This document shows, one piece after another, positions 55,419 through 64,000 of a DNA stretch of 64,000 nucleotides. The stretch's first letter is position 1, and every line of letters begins with the position of its first letter. The position numbers were made by a program, and so were the translations under genes. The DNA lies in assembly GCA_002363385.1 (NCBI GenBank), contig DEVL01000006.1:310001-374000 (forward strand). The letters run 5' to 3'. The notes beneath the pieces are model-generated. The model did no database searches, had not been told where the DNA came from, and saw only the letters and a program-made list of their open reading frames with translations. Source of the DNA: Stenotrophomonas maltophilia (GTDB taxonomy: Bacteria > Pseudomonadota > Gammaproteobacteria > Xanthomonadales > Xanthomonadaceae).

Positions 55419-56843
55419 TCAGCCGCGTTGCACGGCTTGCCGACCAGGCGGCTCGGGCAGGTCGTCGCTGGCCAGGACGACTTGATTTCGACCTCGCTTT
55501 TTGGCCTGGTACATCGCCGCATCCGCGCGCGCCATCAGGCGCTCGTAATCGGGATGCCCGTCGTGTGCGGCCACACCGATGCTGGTGGTCAGCGCCAGGC
55601 GTTGGCCATTGGCCAGGTGCACCGGGCTCTGTGCGATGTGCTTGCGCAGGTTCTCGGCGATCACCTCCGCCTGGGCGGCGGTGGCCGCAACCAACACCAC
55701 CACGAATTCCTCTCCACCGTAGCGGAACAGATAGTCACTGCCACGGGTGAGCTGGCCGAGCAGGGCGGCGACGTGCTGCAGGGCGCGGTCGCCGCCGTCG
55801 TGACCGTGCGCATCGTTGATCGCCTTGAAATGGTCCAGGTCCAACAGCAGCAACGAGAACGGCGTCTGGGTGGAATTGGCCAGTTCGATTTCCCGACGCA
55901 GTACGGTGGGCAGGAAGCGGCGGTTGAGCAGGTTGGTCAGCGCGTCGCTGCCGGCATCAAGTTCGCCGATCCGCTCGAACAACATGCCCATCAAGGTGCG
56001 GATCTGTGCCAGCCGCTCGCGGATGCCCTGCAGTGCGCTGAAGCGGGCAGCGAAATCGGCATGCGCCAAGGCCTCCCGCAAGTGTGTGTCCACGGCCGAC
56101 ACCAGTGCGCCGACCTGGCCGGTCTCGCTGCTTTCGCCGAAACTGGGGATGCCCTTGTGGGTGAACCACAGGCCGAACTCGGATTGCGCCAGGCCCGTGA
56201 GCTGGGCGTCGGCGTTCTGGCTGGCCATCGCGTAGAGCAGCGCGTTTTCCCAATCCAACAGCAAAGCCCGCTGCCGTTCGCGCTCGGTGCTGACGTTCTG
56301 CACCAGCGAGAACAGGCGATACGCGGCATCGGTGCGCGAGGAGCGCTCGCGGGCGTGGGTGTACGCCAGTGTCATCCCTTCCAGCGCGATATCCATCGAG
56401 GCACTGAGGCAGTGGATCGCCGCGTACGCGGTGGCACTGTCGTCGGCCTGCGCGATGATGAGATCGAACAAGCGGTGCTTGAGCACTCGCGCACCACGGG
56501 CCACCAGGTCCACCGGAATCCCCACGCGGGCATGCACGTCGCCTATCACGCGCTGTGCGGCGACCAGCGCGTTGATGCTGTCCGGCGTGGCGGTGAGGAT
56601 CTGCTGGAGCCAGCGCTGCATCGCCGGCTTCAGGCGCAGCCGCACCTGGTCGTGCGAGAGGAAGCGGCTCGCGCGCGGGTCTTCGAGCAGCACGTCGTAG
56701 AAGTGGTAGGCCAGCTCGGGCGGGCTGGCCGCCGACAGACCGGCCAGCAGCGCCGCTGCGTCCGCTGGCGTCTGCGCCAGCGTCTGGCCCCAGGCCATCG
56801 CCAGCGGCTGGCTGGCCTCATCAAGGTTTGGAACGTTATGCAC
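55419..56843 (-). CDS. dosC: Globin-coupled diguanylate cyclase (DosC-like)
   Basis: A protein of about 474 residues that senses oxygen with a haem globin and makes cyclic-di-GMP. The globin domain includes FLSHDQVRLRLKPAMQRWLQQIL and the proximal-His segment VIGDVHARVGIPVDLVARGARVLKHRL, matching E. coli DosC. The middle region keeps QSEFGLWFTHKGIPSF. The GGDEF domain has DALTNLLNRRFLPTVL, DLDHFKAINDAHGHDGGD and RYGGEEF, with an RGSD I-site. E. coli DosC pairs with the phosphodiesterase DosP, which is absent here. The start is uncertain: GTG 56843 is used, and an upstream TTG would add 22 residues. Confidence 0.87.
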   Translation of the reverse strand: MHNVPNLDEASQPLAMAWGQTLAQTPADAAALLAGLSAASPPELAYHFYDVLLEDPRASRFLSHDQVRLRLKPAMQRWLQQILTATPDSINALVAAQRVIGDVHARVGIPVDLVARGARVLKHRLFDLIIAQADDSATAYAAIHCLSASMDIALEGMTLAYTHARERSSRTDAAYRLFSLVQNVSTERERQRALLLDWENALLYAMASQNADAQLTGLAQSEFGLWFTHKGIPSFGESSETGQVGALVSAVDTHLREALAHADFAARFSALQGIRERLAQIRTLMGMLFERIGELDAGSDALTNLLNRRFLPTVLRREIELANSTQTPFSLLLLDLDHFKAINDAHGHDGGDRALQHVAALLGQLTRGSDYLFRYGGEEFVVVLVAATAAQAEVIAENLRKHIAQSPVHLANGQRLALTTSIGVAAHDGHPDYERLMARADAAMYQAKKRGRNQVVLASDDLPEPPGRQAVQRG

Positions 56844-56986
56844 GATTGTCTTCCCGCCACACAGGCCGTCGACAGGTAGCGGCCGGGCACGGGTGTTATT
56901 GAGTTGCAAACTGAACGCTGCGGTAAGTGTAATAGTCTCCGCGCGAGGCGCTGCTTACCCTGCCGGCATTGTCCAGGAGAGCTTTC

Positions 56987-58018
56987 ATGGGTCACGACCA
57001 CGACCATCTGCCCAGCGAGATCCGCCACGAGAAACCGCTGTGGTGGGCGCTGGGCCTGACCACGACCTTCCTGCTGGTGGAAGTCATCGGTGCGTTCTGG
57101 ACCAACAGCCTGGCGCTGCTGTCCGACGCCGCGCACATGGCCACCGACACGCTCGCATTGATGATCGCACTGGTCGCGGTCCGGCTCAGCCGGCGCCCGC
57201 CCGATGCCAAGCGCACCTACGGCTACGCGCGGCTGGAAGCGCTCGGCGCGATGATCAATGGCGGCATGCTGTTCGTGGTGGCCGGCTACATCCTGTGGGA
57301 GGCGGTGCAGCGTTTCCGCGCACCACAGGAGATCGCCTCCACCGGCATGCTGGCCATCGCGGTGTTCGGGCTGGTGATCAATCTGATCTCGATGCGCCTG
57401 CTGCGCGCCGGCAGCGGCGAGAGCCTCAACGTCAAAGGTGCGTATCTGGAAGTCTGGGCGGACATGCTCGGCTCGGTCGCGGTGATCCTTGGCGCATTGC
57501 TGATCCGCTGGACCGGCTGGAAGCCGATCGATCCGATCCTGGCCGTGCTGATCGGCCTGTGGGTGCTGCCGCGCACGTGGGTACTGATGCGCGAGGCGAT
57601 CAACGTGCTGTTGGAGGGCGTGCCCAAGGGCATGGATGTCGCTGCGGTACGCGGCACCCTGTGCGCCCACGATGGGGTGGTGGATGTGCACGACCTGCAC
57701 GTGTGGGCGCTGGCCTCCAGTACGCCGGCACTGACCGCGCACGTGGTGATGGGCACCGGCGTGGATGCGGACCGCCTGCGCCGCGAGCTGGGCACCCGCT
57801 TGCACGAGCAGTACGGCATCGACCACGTGACCCTGCAGATCGAGGCGGACCATTGCGGTGATCCCTGCAGTGTTGGCAGCCCGCGCGACCGGCATGACGA
57901 TGACCATGCCGGGCACGACCACGCCGCCCATGCGCATCGCCGCCACGCGCACGACAGCAGGGACGACCGCCGGGCTGCACCTGACGCGCAGGGCCATCAC
58001 GGGCATCCGCATCCCTGA
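56987..58018 (+). CDS. Cation diffusion facilitator (CzcD/ZitB-type)
   Basis: A 343-residue inner-membrane zinc/cation-proton antiporter. Six membrane helices contain the transport-site motifs SLALLSDAAHMATDTLAL (HxxxD) and YLEVWADMLGSVAVILGA (DxxxD type). The cytoplasmic domain has DGVVDVHDLHVWAL. His-rich segments occur at the N-terminus (GHDHDHLP) and in a C-terminal tail (HDDDHAGHDHAAHAHRRHAHDS...GHHGHPHP) that probably buffers metal. AGGAGA precedes ATG 56987. It is divergent from the dosC-like gene. Confidence 0.93.
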   Translation: MGHDHDHLPSEIRHEKPLWWALGLTTTFLLVEVIGAFWTNSLALLSDAAHMATDTLALMIALVAVRLSRRPPDAKRTYGYARLEALGAMINGGMLFVVAGYILWEAVQRFRAPQEIASTGMLAIAVFGLVINLISMRLLRAGSGESLNVKGAYLEVWADMLGSVAVILGALLIRWTGWKPIDPILAVLIGLWVLPRTWVLMREAINVLLEGVPKGMDVAAVRGTLCAHDGVVDVHDLHVWALASSTPALTAHVVMGTGVDADRLRRELGTRLHEQYGIDHVTLQIEADHCGDPCSVGSPRDRHDDDHAGHDHAAHAHRRHAHDSRDDRRAAPDAQGHHGHPHP

Positions 58019-58105
58019 GGTCCACCGGCGGCCCCACGGCGGACGGGCAGGGGAGGGTTGCCGCTACAATGCGGGTCTGCCTTGCCATCTGTCGGAGATA
58101 CTGCA

Positions 58106-58855
58106 GTGACCCGGAAACTCGTACTGTTGCGCCACGGCCAGAGCCAGTGGAACCTGGACAACCGCTTCACCGGCTGGGTGGACGTGGAACTGACCGAACA
58201 AGGCCGCCGCGAGGCCGCCGCCGCCGGCCGCCTGATGCGTGAAGAGGGCCTGCAGTTCGATGTCGCGCATACCTCGGTGCTCAAGCGCGCCATCCACACC
58301 CTGCAGGGTGCCCTGGCCGAGCTGGACCAGGACTGGCTGCCGGTCAGCAAGAGCTGGCGCTTGAACGAGCGCCATTACGGCGGCCTGCAGGGCCTGGACA
58401 AGGCCGAGACCGCCGCCAAGCACGGCGAGGACCAGGTCAAGATCTGGCGCCGCTCCTACGACATCCCGCCGCCGGCGATGGACATCGAGGACCCGGGCCA
58501 CCCGATCCACGACCGCCGCTACGCCGGCCTGGACCGCAACGCGCTGCCGGGCACCGAATCGCTGGCCACCACGCTGGACCGCGTGCTGCCGTACTGGTTC
58601 GATTCGATCGCCCCGCAGCTCAAGGACGGCAAGACCGTGCTGGTGACGGCGCACGGCAACTCGCTGCGCGCGCTGTACAAGTACCTCAACAACGTTTCGC
58701 AGGAGGCCATCCTGGAGCTCAACATCCCGACCGGCATCCCGCTCCTGTTTGAACTCAATGACGACCTGACGGTGCAGTCGTTCCGCTACCTGGGCGACCC
58801 GGAAGCGGCACGCAAGGCCGCTGAGGCCGTGGCGAACCAGGGCAAGGCGAAATAA
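58106..58855 (+). CDS. gpmA: 2,3-BPG-dependent phosphoglycerate mutase
   Basis: A 249-residue glycolytic enzyme interconverting 3- and 2-phosphoglycerate. The phospho-histidine motif is LLRHGQSQWNLDNRFTGW, followed by SVLKRAIHTL, LNERHYGGLQGLDKAE and the second active-site His in VTAHGNSLRALYKYL. The start is GTG 58106 after CGGAG; it gives the standard N-terminus. A TACAAT at 58065-58070 is a candidate -10 box. It is followed by a strong terminator. Confidence 0.97.
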   Translation: MTRKLVLLRHGQSQWNLDNRFTGWVDVELTEQGRREAAAAGRLMREEGLQFDVAHTSVLKRAIHTLQGALAELDQDWLPVSKSWRLNERHYGGLQGLDKAETAAKHGEDQVKIWRRSYDIPPPAMDIEDPGHPIHDRRYAGLDRNALPGTESLATTLDRVLPYWFDSIAPQLKDGKTVLVTAHGNSLRALYKYLNNVSQEAILELNIPTGIPLLFELNDDLTVQSFRYLGDPEAARKAAEAVANQGKAK

Positions 58856-58860
58856 CAACG

Positions 58861-58889
58861 AAAGGCCGGCGCAAGCCGGCCTTTTCTTT
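58861..58889 (+). terminator. Terminator after gpmA
   Basis: AAAGGCCGGC-GCAA-GCCGGCCTTTT then CTTT. It begins five bases after the gpmA stop. Confidence 0.88.
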
Positions 58890-58899
58890 ACCCCCGCGG

Positions 58900-58924
58900 G
58901 TAGGGCCACCCATGGGGTGGCTAC
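58900..58924. repeat. SMAG repeat
   Basis: GTAG-GGCCACCC-ATG-GGGTGGC-TAC, a palindrome with the GTAG head and matching CTAC end. It lies between gpmA and the M13 peptidase gene. Confidence 0.7.
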
Positions 58925-59033
58925 CGCTGCGCGATGGTGTGACCTTTGGCCGGTCCGTCCCGGCCCCTCCCGCGCTACGCTGAGCGATTGCCCGTGATCC
59001 GGGTGATGCATCCATCTGTAGCCGGAGAGTCGA

Positions 59034-61127
59034 ATGAAGTTTTCCAAGCTGGTCCCGCTGGGTCTGACCGCCGCCATCGCCGTGTCGCTGGCCTCCTGCG
59101 GCAAGACCGATACCGCGCCTGCCGCCACCGCCGATGCCAAGCCGGCGTTTGATCAGTCGCAGATCAAGACCGCGCTGATCTCGCTCAACAACGCCGATCT
59201 GGACACCGCCATCGCCGCCTGCACCGACCTCAACGGGTTCGTGAACAGCAAGTGGCTCAAGGCTAACCCGGTCCCGAACGACCAGACCACCTGGGGCAGC
59301 TTCGAAATCCTGCGCGAGCGCTCGCTGGAAGTGCAGCACGCGCTGGTCCAGCAGGCCGCCGCCAGCCAGGCCAAGGCCGGCACGGTGGAAGCCAAGATCG
59401 GTGACATCTGGAAGACCGGTTCGGACGAGGCAAAGATCGAAGCCGCCGGCATCACCCCGCTGCAGCCGCAGCTGGACAAGATCGCTGCGCTGACCGATAC
59501 CGCCGCCATCACCCAGTACCTGCGCGACAGCCAGGCGGTGGGCCAGGGCGTGCTGTTCTCGCTGTTCGCCAATGCCGATTACAAGGATTCGGCCAATGTC
59601 ATCGCCTATGTCGGACAGGGCGGCCTCGGCCTGCCCGAGAAGGGCTATTACTTTGACGATTCGCAGGCCAAGATCCGCGATGCGTACGTGGCCTACATCG
59701 CCCAGGTGCTGACCCTGTCCGGCGTCGATGCCGAGCAGGCCAAGACCCAGGCCAAGGCGGTGATGGAGTTCGAAACGCGTCTGGCCAAGGCCTCGATGTC
59801 GCGCATCGAAATGCGTGACCCGGCCAAGCGTTACAACCCGGTCAGCGCGGCCGACGCGGACAAGCTGACCCCGAACTTCAGCTGGACCGCGCTGTTCGAC
59901 ACCCTGAAGGTGCCGGCCGCGCAGAAGTTCTCGATGGCCCAGCCGGGCTTCTTCGGCGAAGTGGACAAGATGCTGGCCGACGTGCCGGCCGCGACCTGGC
60001 AGGCCTACCTGCGCTTCCACACCATCGACGATGCCTCGCCGTACCTGAGCAGCGCCTTCGAAAAGGCCAACTTCGATTTCTACAGCACCACCCTGCGTGG
60101 CCAGAAGGAAATGCAGCCGCGCTGGAAGCGCGTGCTGGAGTCGGTCAACGGCGCCATCGGCGAAGGCCTGGGCCAGATGTATGTCGACGCCGTGTTCCCG
60201 GCCGACTCCAAGGTGCAGATGCAGCACCTGGTGGAGAACCTCTCGGTGGCGCTGAAGGCGCGCCTGGAGAAGCTGGAATGGATGAGCGAAGACACCCGCA
60301 AGAAGGCACTGGAAAAGTGGGCCAGCTTCACCCCGAAGATCGGCTATCCGGACAAGTGGCGTGACTGGTCGGGCCTGGAAACCAACGGCGACAGCTACCT
60401 GGGCAACATGCAGGCCGCGCGCACGTTCAACTACCGCTTCATGCTCAACAAGATCGGCAAGCCGGTCGACAAGACCGAGTGGGGCATGACCCCGCAGACC
60501 GTCAACGCCTATTACAACGCCACCAAGAACGAGATCGTGTTCCCGGCGGCGATCCTGCAGGCGCCGTTCTTCGACGCCAAGGCCGATCCGGCGCTGAACT
60601 ACGGCGGCATCGGTGCGGTCATCGGCCACGAAATGATGCACGGCTACGACGACTCGGGCAGCCAGTTCGCGGCCAACGGCAACTTCGACAACTGGTGGAC
60701 CGACAGCGATCGTGCCGCCTTCACCCAGCGGACCGACCAGCTGGTCGCGCAGTTCGACGGCTATGAGTCTCTGCCGGGCGTGAACGTGAAGGGCAAGCTG
60801 ACCCTGGGCGAGAACATCGGCGATCTGGGCGGCCTGACCGTGGCGTATGACGCGCTGCAGATGGCGTTGAAGGAAGACCCGAAGGCCAACGTCGAGGTGG
60901 ACGGCTATACGCAGGATCAGCGCTTCTTCATGAACTGGGCCACCGTGTGGCGCCGCAACTTCAATGAAGGTGAGCTGCGCGTGCGTCTGAACACCGACCC
61001 GCACGCCCCGGCCAACTTCCGTGCCAACGGCGCACCGTCGAACATGCCGGCGTACGCGCAGGCGTTCGAGTGCAAGGCGGGCGACGCGATGGTGCGGGCC
61101 GATGACAAGCGCGTTGTGATCTGGTGA
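59034..61127 (+). CDS. M13-family zinc metallopeptidase lipoprotein (PepO/neprilysin-like)
   Basis: A 697-residue exported endopeptidase of the neprilysin family, acting on oligopeptides in the periplasm. The lipoprotein signal MKFSKLVPLGLTAAIAVSLASC is cut before Cys. The substrate-binding strand is VNAYYNATKNEIVFPAAIL. Zinc is held by HEMMH (GAVIGHEMMHGYDD) and the downstream Glu of ENIGDLGG, and the closing motif has RVRLNTDPHAPANFRANG. Length matches PepO-type enzymes. It has its own unit between a SMAG repeat and a strong terminator. Confidence 0.94.
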   Translation: MKFSKLVPLGLTAAIAVSLASCGKTDTAPAATADAKPAFDQSQIKTALISLNNADLDTAIAACTDLNGFVNSKWLKANPVPNDQTTWGSFEILRERSLEVQHALVQQAAASQAKAGTVEAKIGDIWKTGSDEAKIEAAGITPLQPQLDKIAALTDTAAITQYLRDSQAVGQGVLFSLFANADYKDSANVIAYVGQGGLGLPEKGYYFDDSQAKIRDAYVAYIAQVLTLSGVDAEQAKTQAKAVMEFETRLAKASMSRIEMRDPAKRYNPVSAADADKLTPNFSWTALFDTLKVPAAQKFSMAQPGFFGEVDKMLADVPAATWQAYLRFHTIDDASPYLSSAFEKANFDFYSTTLRGQKEMQPRWKRVLESVNGAIGEGLGQMYVDAVFPADSKVQMQHLVENLSVALKARLEKLEWMSEDTRKKALEKWASFTPKIGYPDKWRDWSGLETNGDSYLGNMQAARTFNYRFMLNKIGKPVDKTEWGMTPQTVNAYYNATKNEIVFPAAILQAPFFDAKADPALNYGGIGAVIGHEMMHGYDDSGSQFAANGNFDNWWTDSDRAAFTQRTDQLVAQFDGYESLPGVNVKGKLTLGENIGDLGGLTVAYDALQMALKEDPKANVEVDGYTQDQRFFMNWATVWRRNFNEGELRVRLNTDPHAPANFRANGAPSNMPAYAQAFECKAGDAMVRADDKRVVIW

Positions 61128-61149
61128 TCGCACGCGGTTGAGTGAGACA

Positions 61150-61176
61150 AAAAACCCGGCGAACGCCGGGTTTTTT
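61150..61176. terminator. Bidirectional terminator after the M13 gene
   Basis: AAAAACCCGGC-GAAC-GCCGGGTTTTTT, a perfect stem with A- and T-runs. It separates the M13 gene from the convergent HD-GYP gene. Confidence 0.9.
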
Positions 61177-61197
61177 CATGCCCCATCTCGCGTGGGG

Positions 61198-61779
61198 CTA
61201 GCCGGCGGAGGCCATCATCCTGGTGAACAGGCCGAACACCTCCGGATCCACCAGGCCACCCTGCTGCCCGGCAAGGATGCCCATCGCTTTGGCATGCGGC
61301 ATCGGGCCGCGGTAGGGGCGGGTGGTGGTCATGGCGTCGTAACCATCAACGATGGTGAGCACGCGTGCGCCCAGCGGAATGTCGCTGCCTTTCAGGCCAT
61401 CCGGATAACCACTGCCATCGAACGCCTCGTGATGGCTGCGGATCAGCCGCGCCACCTCGGCGGCGTCGCTGCGCCCGGTGGTGGCGAAGATGCGCTCGCC
61501 GCGCTCGGGGTGGGTACGCATGATCGCGCGCTGTGCGTCATCCAGACGCGCGGGATGCAACAGCACGTTGTCCGGAATGCCGATCTTGCCGATGTCGTGG
61601 AAGCGGGCGGCCAGCGCCAGATGCGCCCGCTGCGTGTCGTCCAGATCGCACAGGCGGCCCAGCTGATCGCCAAGCAGACCGACCCGGTCGCAGTGGAAAC
61701 GGGTGTACTGGTCGCGCATCTGCAACGACATCGACAGCGCATCGATGGAGCAGACCTGCGAAGGGGCGTCGTCGAACAT
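61198..61779 (-). CDS. Short HD-GYP phosphodiesterase
   Basis: A 193-residue stand-alone HD-GYP domain that would hydrolyse cyclic-di-GMP to GMP. The metal site is intact: HCDRVGLLGDQLG, ARFHDIGKIGIPDNVLLHP, MRTHPERGERI, IRSHHEAFDGSGYPDGLKG (the GYP signature) and VDGYDAM. It has no attached sensor or receiver domain, which is unusual, so input would have to come from a partner. ATG 61779 is used; a GTG four codons upstream is also possible. Confidence 0.88.
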   Translation of the reverse strand: MFDDAPSQVCSIDALSMSLQMRDQYTRFHCDRVGLLGDQLGRLCDLDDTQRAHLALAARFHDIGKIGIPDNVLLHPARLDDAQRAIMRTHPERGERIFATTGRSDAAEVARLIRSHHEAFDGSGYPDGLKGSDIPLGARVLTIVDGYDAMTTTRPYRGPMPHAKAMGILAGQQGGLVDPEVFGLFTRMMASAG

Positions 61780-61893
61780 GGCGGCGGTCACGTGGGGTCG
61801 GATGGCCGGCCGTCAGTGCCGGGGTCGGGCAGGCCGCCACGTGGCGCCTGCCCATCGAACGATAGCGCCTGGCGGCTTGCGCCAGGCGTGAAA

Positions 61894-64000
<2,107 letters not shown>

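Noticed and set aside
58755..61133. Minus-strand frame of 792 codons opposite the M13 peptidase
   Set aside because: A shadow of a gene whose HEMMH and ENIGDLGG motifs are clear on the plus strand.

Overview
The window reads as a chromosomal segment of a Stenotrophomonas-like gammaproteobacterium (Xanthomonadaceae). The grounds are high G+C, a cyoABCD terminal oxidase, the rpsP-rimM-trmD-rplS operon, protein sequences typical of the family, and several GTAG-headed palindromes of the kind known as SMAG repeats in Stenotrophomonas maltophilia. Apart from the first 2.3 kb it looks like core chromosome.

Layout. 1-2300 is an accessory patch. It holds three partial copies of a tRNA-Thr(CGU) 3' end, each followed by a copy of the same tRNA-type terminator, with a duplicated spacer, small unknown genes, a four-base-overlapping toxin-tip/immunity-like pair and an IS3 remnant between them. 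2307-7207 is an RND efflux pump with its lipoprotein adaptor, a TetR repressor and twin operators. 7237-9374 pairs a PAS-GGDEF diguanylate cyclase with an RsbQ-type alpha/beta hydrolase. A small membrane protein and ldhA follow, then cyoABCD (11109-15179). 15308-17371 is an MHYT-GGDEF-EAL protein, divergent from radA. 19032-23243 is an Hsp90-like chaperone with a large TPR-like partner. 23330-29842 holds a CcsA/YpjD-type protein, ffh, a nitronate-monooxygenase/class-IV-aminotransferase pair and the S16-RimM-TrmD-L19 operon. 29928-42084 holds a DUF6404-like protein, a MATE exporter, a lipoprotein, hslR, katG with an OxyR-like half-site, a DUF937 protein, an acyltransferase-SGNH protein, mutS, a tandem DUF6491-like protein and a glycine-zipper protein.

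42207-46590 is a five-gene type IV minor-pilin operon that includes an unusually large PilX-like protein. A perfect TGTGA-N6-TCACA (Clp/CRP) site lies upstream. 46871-49836 is a FabR/DesT-like repressor divergent from a ferredoxin reductase and a membrane desaturase, which together suggest aerobic fatty-acid desaturation control. Next come a TonB-dependent receptor, a BlaI-type repressor with an M56-M23 fusion metallopeptidase, a periplasmic phosphoesterase, a DosC-like globin-coupled cyclase, a cation diffusion facilitator, gpmA, an M13 peptidase, an HD-GYP protein and the truncated end of mfd.

Two threads connect the genes. Cyclic-di-GMP signalling recurs: three GGDEF proteins (one with EAL) plus one HD-GYP protein, and a putative Clp site on the pilin operon. 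Envelope and stress functions also recur (efflux, catalase, chaperone, peptidases, M56-M23). The least explained parts are the tRNA-end cassette patch, the hydrolase/PAS-GGDEF pair, the Hsp90-like/TPR pair and the BlaI/M56-M23 pair.
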